This document shows, in pieces, positions 38,986 through 50,097 of a DNA stretch of 64,000 nucleotides. Every line of letters starts with the position of its first letter. Within the stretch, counting starts at the first letter, position 1. The notes below the pieces were generated by a model. That model saw only the letters and a list, made by a program, of their open reading frames with translations. It was not told the origin of the DNA and searched no databases. The stretch is from the NCBI GenBank assembly GCA_964036045.1, contig OZ038383.1, forward strand, positions 38,301,294 to 38,365,293. Reading direction: 5' to 3'. The position numbers were made by a program, and so were the translations under genes. The stretch comes from Eutreptiella sp. 'Long Island Sound 2002' (taxonomy: Eukaryota; Euglenozoa; Euglenophyceae; Eutreptiales; Eutreptiaceae).

Positions 38986-40341
38986 GTGCACAACGTGAAA
39001 GGCTATCGGAAGGTGAGGCTCCGCCTAGCCAAGGTCAAGAAGGGGTGTTTTGGGGTATTTATGGCAAATGAGGATGAGAAAGAGGAGAAAACGATCAAGA
39101 TCAAGAAGGAGGGCGAACCAGCAAAGCAAGACGAGCAGTAGAAAAAGTAGAAGGAGACGGAGATGGAGAAAGGAAATAAGGTGTGGCCGCCAAAATCCGC
39201 ATTCAAAAACCTGAAGGTGGAGATGGATGACGACGAGATCGTTCAGATTAAGCTGATGTGCAAGGCTCCAGGGTGCCAAAGTGTGGACAAACCGAGCACA
39301 TCATCCAGTGGATCGGGCAGCTTCTAAAGCTGGACTAGTGGCACAACCTATTCCTCCACTGAGACGGACTCCCCCTTGGTTTGGGCTGAAAAGATAGCAG
39401 TTCATGCAATGCAGAAGAAGACCGCCCAGAAAGCCAGAAAGCGGCACTTTATGGCCGAACGCCGTGTGCTGAGTGTGCCTGCGGGGCCCACCCGCATGGA
39501 GAAGTTCCGCATTGACAAACGGTTCTAGGACAACTTCCAGTTGTGGGAAGATTTCTTGCCGTCGGATACAAATGAAAGCCATGTTGGTCGCCTTGTACAC
39601 CACTCCAAGAATCGCGTAAAGATGATAACGGGTATGCTGCGCATCATGCGTGTTCCCTGTTCGTTGGCTCAAGAATCGTCCTGGGTCGTCACGGACCTCG
39701 CGGCTGTCGCCCACGTTGTATGTGCAATTGGCTGTGGAGATGTCTCCGCGTTCTACGTGTTTTGTATGTCACACCGTGTAGACCGTCAAGACCCCGGCTT
39801 GTCCGTGGTTTACCTCTCCGAGGAAGAGCCGCGGTGCATGCAATCAGTGTTGGCGTGTGGAATGAAGAAGACCGAGTCAGCAACCAAGGCGGCTCTTTAT
39901 CTCCAATAGTAGTACCCGACAGCCGCAGCCGATCACATGGCCTGTTCTAGTGTGAGGGCCCTTGGATCTTGCACGAAGGGGTGTGAAGATGCATCCGTTT
40001 CCAGGACAGGCCCCAGCCGACAAAGAAGGAGGAGGCCATGTCCCTCAGCAAGCTCCGCGGTAAGTATGCGCAGGCGGCATTGCGTGGATGTGGAGCAGGG
40101 GATCGTTGGGGACATGGCGATGAGTTCTCACATGTGTTGGATACTCGAGGTCAAAATGTCATGCAACTGAGCCAAGATGATGTCTGTGAGCGAGTAGGCG
40201 CACACGATTAAGGCGGCGGGTCGCATGCACTATCTGCCGGAAACGGAAGTTGATGAGCCGAACGATGTTGCCAATAAGCCCTACGTCCTGGTTTGGCACC
40301 ACGAGATGGCACAATCGAATGAAGCCAACAAGAAGCAACAG
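38986..40341 (+). CDS. Spliced host-like gene with five in-frame UAR codons
   Basis: Three exon blocks with phase-consistent GT-AG joins: 38986-39615 (donor CGC|GTAAAG), 40005-40059 (acceptor TTTCCAG|GAC, donor GCG|GTAAGT) and 40172-40341 (acceptor ACTGAG|CC, donor CAG|GTGCGT). The first block reads KVKKGCFGVFMANEDEKEE and on through a Lys/Glu-rich part and a Ser-rich linker to NFQLWEDFLPSD; the last reads AAGRMHYLPETEVDEPNDVA. UAR codons lie at 39139, 39148, 39325, 39526 and 40195, mostly beside other Gln or Lys; no TGA interrupts. No family recognised. Start and end of the gene are unknown; an upstream TGA lies at 38983. Confidence 0.5.
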
Positions 40342-40365
40342 GTGCGTGCTACTTGATCTGCGTGT

Positions 40366-40716
40366 CCACTTCTGTGACGGCTCTTCATCGTCTAGCATGG
40401 GCTCCACCATGGGCACACCGGCAGCCGGCTCCATAGGTGTGACTGTGGGGTCCCTCTCCGCGATGGGGCCATGTTGACCCTCATCCACCTCATTCACATC
40501 CTCATCCTTTGGCAATGGCACCGGACATGGAACATCAACGGTGCAAATTAGCCATAAAGGCCAGAGCAGCGGTCATATCAGGTCGCGTCAGTCAAAGGGA
40601 CGCAACACTGCAGAGTGTAAAGCTCCACATCGGGCAAAGGGTCACTTAAAGGTGCGACGGCTCGTTGCGGCTGCGGTGGTGGTTGCGGCGCCTATGATAA
40701 TTGGGGTTACTGCAAG
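40366..40716 (-). CDS. Exon-like acidic and Gln/Pro-rich frames on the minus strand
   Basis: From 40540 downward the frame reads VDVPCPVPLPKDEDVNEVDE and on through TPMEPAAGVPMVEPMLDD, coding-like and acidic. Upstream (40709-40578) another frame reads QPQLSQAPQPPPQPQR with TAA 40707-40709 and TAG 40692-40694 at Gln-like positions, closing at TGA 40578. The two frames would need an intron or an indel between them. Probably exons of a host gene into which copy C inserted. Confidence 0.35.
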
Positions 40717-41106
40717 GCATGGTGTATGGGATGCAGCGTTCTAGGGCGTGGTGCGGAACCCCTAGTTAGAACGCAATTTCTGGAACACCCACCTACCCTT
40801 AATTTTGGGGCAAACCACCTAAAAAAATGGATTCAGCACCCTCAAAAACCCCCCATCCCCTTTCTTTCCCCACATAACCCTCATTGTAGGGGTGGTTTTT
40901 GGGGGGGGGTCAAAGAGTTAGAGCACAGTTAGAACAGAGTTAGAACGCAGTTAGAGCACCCTGCTCTAACTAGTTATCGCGCTAGTTATCGCGCGATAAC
41001 TCAGTTATCGCGCAGTTATCGCGGGTAGTTATCGCGCACCCCTCCTCCATCCCTCACTAGGACAAACAACAGAAAACTCGTGGCACAAAGCATGTATGGT
41101 CATTTT

Positions 41107-42767
41107 TCATACAAAGTCATCAATGTCTGAGGCCTTGGCTGCCTCCAGCCCCAAAAGCCCTTGCTCCAGGGCGTTCATGGACATGCAATGGTGCATGTGG
41201 CGGAGGGACATACTTGGCCTCACCAAGGACCAACCCTTAAAACAATTTTTGAGCCTCCTTTTGTAAGGCCCATGCCGATACTCCGTTGGGATGGAGGAAA
41301 ACTGAAAAATGTTCCTCCATTTCTCGGCAAAAAAGGTGGAATGTGCCAAGCACCAATGGATCCACCTGGTGGGGGACCAACCTGAGTCTCCCCACGCTTT
41401 TGAAAATTTTGTGGTCAATGCACGGTGGCGTTCCACTTGGGTTAGAGTGTACAACTCCCTCACCCTCCAAAGCTCATACAAACCCTCAATGCATTTCACC
41501 ATGACATGCACAACAACCCATAACATAGGTCCCCCAGGGGTCCTCACTGTGGGGACATGCTCTTTGAGGCATTCCACAAATTGCCTTTGGAAGGGGGGGG
41601 AGGTTAGGACAACTTTGGTGCTGGTTAGATCGAAATCTTTTTCTGTGGCCCTCGAGGCCGAAGGGAGGCGTTCCCTAAGAGGGATGCCTGAGGTCTCATC
41701 CTTGAGGGCTTGTTTGAAGGCCTGCAAAGCTGCAAGAGCTTGGGCCTTACCAGGGGTACCAGGGGGGAGGGCCTGAAGGGTGGTCTCAATGCGCTTTGCA
41801 ATGCCGTTTAGGATGCGGCATGCTGCATGTTGGTAGTCCCCCGGCCGCCTATCAGGGGTCACACTTCTCAAGAATGACCCCCATCTTGAGGTGGACTCCA
41901 CCCCCCTTTGCTCAACAATCCCATTGGGGTCTTTGCACAACCAACACTTAGACCCAGCCCCCCCCATTGCTTGCATCCCCTTCCCATCCCCTCCCAAAAT
42001 GACAGTGCAAGTCAAAAATTGGTTTTGAAAGAGGACAACGTCCTCTTCCACATCCCTCACCTCTTGGTTGAGCTTGGCGGAGATGTCCAGGCTTCTCAAA
42101 AAAGCCTGTTCATCCCCGCCATCCATGCAAAACCATGAGGCCCATAGCTTCACCTTGGAAGCATATTTTGCCCCCCCCCCCATACATTAACCCATACATC
42201 CGCACGGGTAGAGGATGCCTTCCACAAGGAAGTCGCATCAACTGAAATAACAATAATGGCAACGCCACTAGGGGGGGGTTTCCCAATAACTCGGGCCATA
42301 GATATTGCATTTTGCACAATTGATTGCAAAGGCACGTGGGCAGCTGCCCTATTGCGGCCTGTGGTAGACTTTACAATGGTGGCTTGGGGAAAGTAGGGCA
42401 TGATCCGTTGCCGAACGGTCCTTAGGTCCCGTTGTGTGCAACGGCGGGGCATTCGCAAAAGGGCCCGTTGGGAGAGATGCATGCTGCATGCCATGCGTAG
42501 CATGCTCAGGGCCTCATGCTCCTGAGCTGTTAATGCAAGATGGCCGCCAAGTGGGCCAGACAGGGCAGTGCACGCCCCACCACTTAAACAAACTTCGTTT
42601 TTGGTGTTGGTGCCACACACGACGTCTGGGTCACCCAATAGAACTCGCACCAGCCGCTGAACCGCCTTCAAACGCCGCCGCCGGGCCTTGGGGCACTGCA
42701 GATCGGTGTACCGCCGCAGGTTGGCTGTGTTGAGAGCCCGCAGGGCCGCATTGACAGCATTGTCCAT
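41107..42767 (-). pseudogene. Transposase of copy C, frameshift in a C run
   Basis: Same protein as copy A but the C run at 42171-42181 has 11 C against 9 in copy A, breaking the frame after WVNVWGG. ATG is at 42767. Both halves are otherwise intact, so a sequencing slip is a real alternative. Confidence 0.75.
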
Positions 42768-42974
42768 GAAGAATAAGAGGACCTGGGCGCGAAATGAGGG
42801 AGGGTTTTGAAGCAAGGGCCCAAAAAACACACGCGATAACCCACGCGATAACCCCCGCGATAACTAGGCTATCGCGCGATAACCCCCGCGATAACCCCCC
42901 GCGATAACTAGTTAGAGCAGGGGTTAGTGCGCACTAACTGGTGGTGTTAGAGCAAGCGTTGGGCACCGTAAAAC

Positions 42975-43122
42975 CCGAAGTTTTCCATAAAAACTGAGGT
43001 TTTGGGGGGGGGGGGGGGTACAGTGGCAGTGGCAGTGGCAGAGACTGAGGCTGACCGCCCCCCCCCCCCCTGTGCTTCCCAGTTGATGCTTTTCTTCTGA
43101 CTGTGCTTTCGGGGGGACTACT
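42975..43122 (+). repeat. Split direct repeat A1
   Basis: CGAAGTTTTCCATAAAAACT... through a G run, a (CAGTGG)n stretch, a C run and TGATGCTTTTCTTCTGACTG to GGGGGGACTACT. It matches A2 at 47749-47892; gag starts just after it. Confidence 0.9.
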
Positions 43123-43125
43123 ACC

Positions 43126-44343
43126 ATGCCGGGGGATACATCGAATGGGTCATCGGACGCGGCTGGTGGGGAGAGCCGGGGGGCAAAGCGGGCCAGGCTG
43201 GCTTTCAACCGGGACGACATGGACCTGGACCCCGTCAAGACCCCCGAGTACGCACGCTGGGAGCGGTGGCGAGATCACGCTGCGGCTACCGCGTACGGGT
43301 TCCTGGAAAGCGCGGAGGCCGGCATCATGGCTGCCCGGTACCAGGAGCGGCTGATGGAGGATGGCCTATCCGTGGCGGGCGTTGATCGAGCGGTGGAGTG
43401 GGCCGGCGGCGGGCTGGACGCCCCGACGGCCCTCATATACATGGCCCTCTTTGAGCGATCCACGGACCTGCGGCTCGACGTTGAGGCGGCTGCTTGGAAG
43501 GCGGTGCCGCAGCCCAGCCCGCCTGCCCGGGAGCAGGCAGAGGAGACGCCAAAAGACCAGCCGCATGAGCCGCAGGAGTCCCCGGAGCAGGCGGAGATAC
43601 GACGGCTGGAGGCTCGCATCCGGGAGCTCCAGCTACCAAAGGTACCACCCCTATCCGAGGGAGAACTAGCCAAGATAACCGCGGGGCAACTTCCCTGGCT
43701 CTGGCAGCAGGAGCTCGTCCAGGCCCTGAGCACCTGGCTCAAAGCGGAAGACCCCGTTGGGAGGGGCAATGCGGTTGTGGAAGCGGTGTGGAAGGTGGTC
43801 TACAGGGACTGCCAGCCTACGCCCACCCACCCGGCTGGGGCGGCGGCGCGGCCGGCGCCACAGGGGTGGTTCGCCCAGGCCCAGCAGCCTACGCCGAGTC
43901 AGACCCAGGCGCAGACCCAGGCGCAGACCCAGACTCAGGCGCCGGCTCAGGCGCAGGCCCCGGCCCCTGCCCCCCCTGGGGCATGCTTCCGCTGTGGCAT
44001 GCACGGACACTGGGCCAGGGACTGTGCCAGTGGTACCCAGGGGCGGGCCCCCTCAGTCGCCGGTTCCGTCGCGGGCTCGTACCGGGGGGGGTTCAGTACC
44101 GTGGGTAGCCAGAGCCTGTACACAGCGCACAGCACGGGCCGCACCTATGACGCGACTGGACCCCCCCCGTACCCATGTTTTCGGTGTGGCCGCAACCACT
44201 GGGCCGTGGGCGGGCCGTGCCCGGCGCCGCCTGCCCAGGCCCCCCAGCCCTTTCCGGCCGGGCCGGCCCCAGCGCCGGCCAGCTGCCGAGGATCCTGGCC
44301 CCAGCGCCAGGGATGGGCCCGCCGACGAGGGGGGCGCCAATGA
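43126..44343 (+). CDS. gag: DIRS-like gag with zinc knuckles, 405 aa
   Basis: ATG 43126 directly behind A1. Helical N-terminal half, a Gln/Thr/Ala-Pro repeat linker, then a CCHC knuckle CFRCGMHGHWARDC at about residue 289 and a second, variant Cys/His cluster CFRCGRNHWAVGGPC near residue 349. This is a nucleic-acid-binding Gag. It ends at TGA 44341; the next ORF is in the +1 frame. Confidence 0.8.
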   Translation: MPGDTSNGSSDAAGGESRGAKRARLAFNRDDMDLDPVKTPEYARWERWRDHAAATAYGFLESAEAGIMAARYQERLMEDGLSVAGVDRAVEWAGGGLDAPTALIYMALFERSTDLRLDVEAAAWKAVPQPSPPAREQAEETPKDQPHEPQESPEQAEIRRLEARIRELQLPKVPPLSEGELAKITAGQLPWLWQQELVQALSTWLKAEDPVGRGNAVVEAVWKVVYRDCQPTPTHPAGAAARPAPQGWFAQAQQPTPSQTQAQTQAQTQTQAPAQAQAPAPAPPGACFRCGMHGHWARDCASGTQGRAPSVAGSVAGSYRGGFSTVGSQSLYTAHSTGRTYDATGPPPYPCFRCGRNHWAVGGPCPAPPAQAPQPFPAGPAPAPASCRGSWPQRQGWARRRGGRQ

Positions 44344-45847
44344 CGAGGGGGGCGGGGCACTCGGCCTCCGATACGCGGGGTCGGCAGTGGACAGCCTATG
44401 GTGGGGCAACTACATGGAGGAGCCCCTCGCGCTGGCCATCCGGCGGTGGTCCCCTGGAACCGTGGAGCGGTGGACAGCAATCCTCAGGGATGTGGGCCGA
44501 TTCGCGGCGCACTGGCCCGAGCTGGACGCGGCGGGGGCACTGTCCCAGTACCTCGTCCGACGCGCCGCCATGGGCCAGCAGCCTGGGACACTGCGAGGCG
44601 TCATATCAGCCCTTCGCCTGGCGGAGAAGCTGGGATGCATACGACCCACGGTGCGGCCCGTGCACTGGCTCATGGCACGAGGTGCCGCCACCACCACTGC
44701 CGCGCCACGACCCACCCAAGTATGGGCCGAGCTGGTCACCCTCCGACTCATGGCCCGGAGCATCAGGACCACCCTCGACTGGTTGTGCCTGGGCCTTGCC
44801 GTCATCTCCTTCGCCACTCTCCTTAGGGTGGGTGAAGCAGCCAGCATACGGCCCGTGGACTTGCGAAAGCGGTGCGTGCTGGGGTTCTTCGACGACAAGA
44901 AGGACGACGACTGGGTCACGGTACGGCTGGGAGCGTGGCCCGAAGCATGGCGCGCGGCGATGGCAGCCCACCCGTGGGTGTCCAGCAGGCCCGCGTCAGT
45001 GCCGCTTATGGCTGCCGCGTTCGACCTCCAGGCGGCGATCCATGGCTTGCTGGCTGCCACGGGGTGGGAATCCATGGGGTGGCACGCGTGGAGACGCGGG
45101 GGAGCTGCGGCCATGCGGGCGTTCGGCGCGGCCGTCGCCAGCATCGCGGTGGCTGGCCGATGGGACAACGAAGCGGAGGCGCACAGGTATGCCAGCGCGC
45201 CCCCTGGATGGGAGTTCTTCCTGCCCGACAACGTGCCCTGGCCAACGCCGGGATTTGGGGTCGAGATCCGGCCGGTCCACGCGTACCAGCTCTGGGCGCT
45301 CGGCACGCTTGGGCCCCGCGGCCCCGACGGGACGGACGCCGCCCCTGCCCCACCCGATGTCCGCGCTGGGAACCATGGCGGCCAAGGGACCGGCCTGCGT
45401 GGCGATTCCGACATGCAGGAGACCATCATACTGGGCTCCTCCAGTGACGAGTCGCCCGGCACGGTGGCACGCAGGGCCGCCAGACACCCCCGCGAAGGCC
45501 AGCGCAAGGCCTACGTGCACCGAACCGTGGCCCGCGGCCGGTCGGCACCCGCAGCGCGGGCACCGCGGGCTGAGCCCGCCCCAAAGCCCCGGGCCAAGCA
45601 GGCCGCAAATGGAGCGGCCGACCGCCGAACCGCAGCCCCCCGTTCCGCGGCTGTGCCCCGAGTCACGCCAGCGAGGGCGAGCACCAGAGGCACCCAGGCA
45701 CCCGGCGGGGCGCCGGCGAGACGGCGCAGCGGAGCGGCTGGAGATGCAGCTGGCAGTTGCCCGGTGCGCCAGGTGCGGCCTCGACTGGAACGACCACCTG
45801 GAGGCGGCGGCGCACCACATGGGGCGCAGCCTGAAGGCCCCTGCTGA
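44344..45847 (+). CDS. Tyrosine recombinase of the DIRS-like element
   Basis: Open in the +1 frame relative to gag, with no clear ATG at the start (frameshift, splice or internal start). Core-binding helices first (SPGTVERWTAILRDVGRFAA), then the catalytic set: R in ATLLRVGEAAS, H-x-x-R in GWHAWRRGGAA, and Y in EAHRYASAP, the nucleophile. After the catalytic domain comes a long Arg/Ala/Pro-rich tail to TGA 45845. It would integrate circular DNA without target duplication, in agreement with the flanks. Confidence 0.8.
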
Positions 45848-47628
45848 CAATGTCCTGCCCCTCTTGCAGGCGTGGTGGGCGGAGTCCATCAAGTGGGCTG
45901 TGGATCGCCCGGCGTGGAAGGAGAGGGCAGCGGCCGCGGACCTGGCGCTGGCGGAGGAGGCGCTGCACCTCCTGGCGGGGGGCGAGATCCCGCTCGATGG
46001 GGGCTCCTCGACCCGCCTGAACGACCAGTCGCGCGTCACTGTGGAGCTCGCGGCGCGTGGGCTGGGGGACGCGGGGCGCGTACAAGTCCCGCCGCACGTC
46101 TGGAAGGACTGGGCTGACCCGGAGTTTGGCAGGGCGGGGGGGCGTGTCCACCCCCTCCCCCCCTCCCGCTGCCCACGGGTGGCAGCCCTCCTCTCTACCC
46201 TCGCGTCCCAGGGCCTGGTCAGCGTGGTGGGGGGGGATGCGAATGCGGAGGTTTTCGTCAAGTGGAAATCAGAGCGCAAATGCGCCCTGATTGTGAACAT
46301 GAAGATGTTCAACCGGGGATGCAAGTACAAGGCCCGTCCCTTCAAGCTGCCGTCGCTGGAAGGCCTGGCCATCCTCCTCAGGGACCTGGGGGGTAGGGTG
46401 GGTGGGGCAGGGGGGGGGGGGCTGTGGGGCACCAAGCTGGACATAGCTAACTGCTATTGGAGTGTGGAGCTCCCCCCCCCCCCTGGCAAACACCATCCGG
46501 GTGGCGGCCCAGGGGCACACTTATGCTTTTCTGCGGGTGCCTTTTGGTTGGCACCAGGCGCCTGGGCTGGTCCAGGCCCTTATTTCCGACCTGCTACGGG
46601 ACCTGGGGAAGGGGGGGGTGGTGGTGGTACAGTACCTGGACGACATCCTTTTCGTCGGTTATGATCCAGGGGAGGTGACCACTGTCACCGACAGTGCGGC
46701 ACGCCTCCTGCGACAGGCGGGCTTCCTCATCAGTGACAAGTCCGTCTTCACGCCGCAGCGCTCCTTGCGATGGATGGGTAAGGATGTGGACCTTGCAGGG
46801 TGCAGGGTGGCGCCGGCGGCATCGGCGGTGGCGGCGGTGGTGGCGGCATGGGTGAAGCTGGCCCTCAGGCCATACACCTATGTCGCCCTGAGGCGGCTAC
46901 TAGGGAAGATAGGGTGGTTGGGTCGCCCAGGGAACCTGGGGGGGTGCTTTCTGGCGGGTGCCCGGTCATGGCTGCGTTGGGGCCCGCGCTGGGCCTGGCG
47001 CACACCGGCGGCAGTGGTGCGCGGTCTCTGCGAAGCCATAGCCCAGTGCTACCGGGGCTGGGAGCCGGACACCACCGCAGGGGGGCCAGCAGTGCGCGTG
47101 TTTGTGGACGCGGCCAGGTGTGCCCTTACCACGGGGAATGACCCGTCCTACTGCGTCGGCTCCTGGGGACCGGGGGGGGCGGATCTGTCGCTGTGCCCGG
47201 CGTGGGTGACCACGCAGCAGGCGGCTGAGCTGTGGGGGACGCTGGTGGCGCTGGACGATGCGCAGGCGCGACGAGCGCGGCGCCTGGTGCTCGTGGGGGA
47301 CAACATGGGGGCGCTGGCCCAGCTCCTTTGGGGGAGGGCGGGGGCAGGCAAGGTCCAGCAGCAGCGCATACTGCGGAGGATAGCCCACCGCCTCCGCTGG
47401 ACGGGACTGCAGCTGACCCTCTGCTGGGTACAGTCCGCACTAAATCCAGCGGACTCTATCAGCCGAGCATGGGACGGGAGGGGGGGCAGGGCAGCAGTGA
47501 TCGAGGCGGCGGCCAAAGAGCGCCTGTGGGTGAGCTCGCCGCAATGGGCAGCGTGGGGGGCTATTGCAGACCGCGACAAGGCGGTGCGACCGTGCACGGT
47601 CCCCCTTCCTGTCTGGTTGGGGGGATGA
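45700..47628 (+). pseudogene. DIRS-like reverse transcriptase-RNase H, frame break in a C run
   Basis: RT fingers/palm in one frame (VKWKSERKCALIVNMKMFN; TKLDIANCYWSVELP), then a frame change at the C run 46472-46483, then YAFLRVPFGWHQAPG, catalytic QYLDDILFVG, and RNase H with VFVDAARCAL, TTQQAAELWG, LVGDNMGAL and ALNPADSISRAWD, the DIRS/pararetrovirus-like ending. Stop TGA 47626. It overlaps the end of the YR frame. With one base removed or added in the C run the gene is continuous, so this may be a sequencing slip. Confidence 0.85.
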
Positions 47629-47644
47629 CAGTCAAAAATCTTAT

Positions 47645-47749
47645 CCCAGGGGGCCTGCAAATACAGTAGCTGTCCATGTCCAGTGCGCAGTGCAGAGGGG
47701 TGCAGGGCAGTGCAGGGCGGTGCAGGGCAGGGCGTGCACATGCCAAAAC
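47645..47749 (+). repeat. Split direct repeat B1
   Basis: CCAGGGGGCCTGCAAATACA... with four GTGCAGGGCA-like units to CACATGCCAAAAC; matches 47959-48064. Confidence 0.9.
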
Positions 47750-47892
47750 CGAAGTTTTCCATAAAAACTGAGGTTTTGGGGGGGGGGGGTACAGTGGCAG
47801 TGGCAGTGGCAGAGACTGAGGCTGACCGCCCCCCCCCCCCTGTGCTTCCCAGTTGATGCTTTTCTTCTGACTGTGCTTTCGGGGGGACTACT
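47749..47892 (+). repeat. Split direct repeat A2
   Basis: Second copy of A1, directly joined to B1; the B1/A2 joint CAAAACCGAAG has the structure expected at the circle junction of PAT-like elements. Confidence 0.9.
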
Positions 47893-47958
47893 CGCCCGGG
47901 AGGTGTTGGACTACGCACTATGTGGCGCTATAAGCGCGGCCAGAGGCCTTCATCGTGC

Positions 47959-48064
47959 CCCCAGGGGGCCTGCAAATACAGTAGCTGTCCATGTCCAGTG
48001 CGCAGTGCAGAGGGGTGCAGGGCAGTGCAGGGCGGTGCAGGGCAGGGCGTGCACATGCCAAAAC
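47959..48064 (+). repeat. Split direct repeat B2
   Basis: Right end of the element; its terminal CAAAAC meets the copy C target sequence TTCACAAACG. Confidence 0.9.
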
Positions 48065-48252
48065 TTCACAAACGTTGATTTTGCACCCAGGAAACCTTGG
48101 AGATGTCAACAATGTGCAGGCACAGGGTACATGGCGCCACAATCACAAATTCAAATCAGTCAAATGGACATGTTCCGGGCTAGTTGCCCCTCCTCAGAGT
48201 CCACAGAGTACAGTAATAGAAATAGTGAACAATAATCGAATCACAAATAACA

Positions 48253-48885
48253 CTAGCTGGAGGGGTTAGAGGAAGCATTGGGCACCCTAAAACCCATGGA
48301 CAGCAGCTGCTGCCGCCACACAGGCGTGCAGTGCAGAACCCCCCCCGCACTATAAAAAATCACGCTCCATCGCTCGCCCTCCCATGGCAATGGAGCGTGT
48401 AGTGCCCTGGTGTTGAACAACACCGGGGCTTGGGGGGTGGCGGTGCATGCCCAACCCTCCACCGCCCTACCCTTGCACACACGGGTGTGCCGCTTTTTTT
48501 CCCTCAAGGAGGGATTCAGCAGGCCACCACTCTCCACCCAAAACTCACCCCCCGTGAAAGACCCCACACACACAATAAGCGCCATGGGCGCCCCATCCCG
48601 CAAATGGGAGTGGAGGCCCATGGTGTCCGTCCCTTGGGGGCGAACAATTTGGATGCTACACCATGTGAACCATGGTGGAGCATTGGAGGTGCAATACCCA
48701 TTGAGGTCTGCTACCAAGGGGGTGAGGGCAGGCCTGAGGGTAGCAGCGGCCATGTGGGTCGCCCTAAAATTAGAGGGGTTGGGGTTTCCACTTCCCACGA
48801 GGCCAAAGTGGCACATGTCCACTTGGGCCCCATATCGCTCCTCCCCACGAAAAATGCCCTTGGGCAACCCCTTGAGCAAATCCAC
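48253..48885 (-). CDS. Oxygenase 2-like ORF, copy C
   Basis: 210 codons with H92-S-H94-L-R-D97, TGGEFWVE, H163 and R172. No ATG until codon 24; in phase behind UGA-CUAG at 48885-48891. It ends at TAG and, three codons later, TGA. See the copy A entry for the assignment. Confidence 0.6.
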   Translation of the reverse strand: MDLLKGLPKGIFRGEERYGAQVDMCHFGLVGSGNPNPSNFRATHMAAATLRPALTPLVADLNGYCTSNAPPWFTWCSIQIVRPQGTDTMGLHSHLRDGAPMALIVCVGSFTGGEFWVESGGLLNPSLREKKRHTRVCKGRAVEGWACTATPQAPVLFNTRALHAPLPWEGERWSVIFYSAGGVLHCTPVWRQQLLSMGFRVPNASSNPSS

Positions 48886-48888
48886 TAG

Positions 48889-50097
48889 TCATTGGCTCCC
48901 ACTCCTACTCCCGCTACCCTGACTCTGCAACCCTTGCGGCGCCAGCCCCTGCTGGGCCTGCTGCGCCCCGAAGGAGGCACAGAGGGTGGAGGTGAGGCTG
49001 CGCACCTGCGCCTCAGCCACCCCCAAGCGCTGCCCAAGGTCATCCCCCCTCCTCCGCTGCCCCTCCACCTCCACCCTAAGCTGGGCCACCTCCACCTCCG
49101 CCTTCCGCCTCCCCTCCTGGGCCTCCCTCAGGGCCTCCCTCATCGCCTCCACCTCCTCCCCCCTCTTGGCGGCCAGGTTGAGGGCCTGGTCCAGGGCACG
49201 CTGGGTGTTGCCCTGGGCCTTTTCGGCCTTTGCCAAGGCCGACTTGTGGTCGGCCGACCGACCCTTGGCCAGTGCGGCCTCGACCCCCGTGGCGGCCGCC
49301 TGCTCCACCAAAACCTGGCAAGCGTCCGTCACGTGGGTGGCCACACTGGCCCCCAAGGCCTCCACGTCCAGGGCCTCATGGGGGGGCTGGGCTGCCGCCA
49401 CCTTTGCCACCTTCGATGGCTTGGGGGAGGGCTTGGGGGCGGGGGTTTGGCCCTTACCCCTAAGGGGGGGGGGGGCATCCGGCTCAACCACCACCACGTC
49501 TGGTCCCCGCTTCGTCTGGCCTTTTCCCGGCCTTCCCCCCTTGGGTGCATACTGCCGAACCCAATCGGCAGTGGCGTCCACCACAGAAGGGGGGGGGTCA
49601 TACCCACCAACCTGGTGGATGTCCCCCCCCCTGTGCAGCTTCTGCCACACTTCCCTCCCCGTATACTCCCCCTCCCACAAAAAACACACCCTCAAAAGGA
49701 AATAAGATTTCCTTTGGGGGGGGTCGCTCATCCCAAACAAACACAAAAAAGCCGCAACCGTTTCCCCCTCTGCGGCTTGCGGCCACTTGGCCGTTTCCCC
49801 CCCAACCCACACATAGGAGGGGAGGGTGAGGTTGGTCTTCCTCTCCACCCCCCCCTCCTTCTCTGTGATGGTGACCTGCCGGTACCATCCCGTCCCCACC
49901 ATCCTGCAGGCCTCATCCCCAGGCTCCCCAAACCGCCACGACGCCCCCTCCGGCAGCCTCTTCTCCCCCTCCAGCTCCAACCGGGCCGCCACCGGCTTGG
50001 CGGGCCGTGCCCCCGCTGCTGCTGCCGCTCCGCCTGCTGCGTCGGCTGCCTGGGCGTCGTCCTTGACGAAGATGCGGGGCAGCTGCAAGATGGTAGC
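48889..50097 (-). CDS. Basic/coiled-coil exon, intact, 402 codons (copy C)
   Basis: Reference version of this exon. Residues 1-190: a globular part with LELEGEKRLPEGASWRF, LPSYVWVGGETAKWP and VVDATADWVRQYAPK. Residues 190-240: a Lys/Pro/Gly-rich, probably disordered linker with basic patches. Residues 270-375: Ala/Glu/Arg-rich heptads typical of a coiled coil, so the protein probably oligomerises. Ends SGSRSGSQ before UGA-CUAG. Spliced to oxygenase 1 it gives a protein of about 1,110 residues, close to the ~1,140 of family 2. Function unknown. Confidence 0.7.
   Translation of the reverse strand, partial: ATILQLPRIFVKDDAQAADAAGGAAAAAGARPAKPVAARLELEGEKRLPEGASWRFGEPGDEACRMVGTGWYRQVTITEKEGGVERKTNLTLPSYVWVGGETAKWPQAAEGETVAAFLCLFGMSDPPQRKSYFLLRVCFLWEGEYTGREVWQKLHRGGDIHQVGGYDPPPSVVDATADWVRQYAPKGGRPGKGQTKRGPDVVVVEPDAPPPLRGKGQTPAPKPSPKPSKVAKVAAAQPPHEALDVEALGASVATHVTDACQVLVEQAAATGVEAALAKGRSADHKSALAKAEKAQGNTQRALDQALNLAAKRGEEVEAMREALREAQEGRRKAEVEVAQLRVEVEGQRRRGDDLGQRLGVAEAQVRSLTSTLCASFGAQQAQQGLAPQGLQSQGSGSRSGSQ

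Larger units (their letters stand above)
42974..48064 (+). mobile_element. DIRS/PAT-like tyrosine-recombinase retrotransposon
   Basis: Split direct repeats in the PAT-type order A1 - genes - B1 A2 - B2, with no target duplication, inserted in the spacer between transposase and oxygenase 2 of copy C. Genes on the plus strand: gag with CCHC knuckle, tyrosine recombinase, then reverse transcriptase and RNase H. The YR lies before RT, opposite to the usual DIRS order. TOC and Kangaroo elements of volvocine algae are the known green-algal relatives of this class. Confidence 0.85.

Noticed and set aside
44175-45507. Overlapping long frames on both strands in the DIRS-like element
   Set aside because: High GC lowers stop frequency; only frames with gag, YR and RT-RNase H motifs are accepted.
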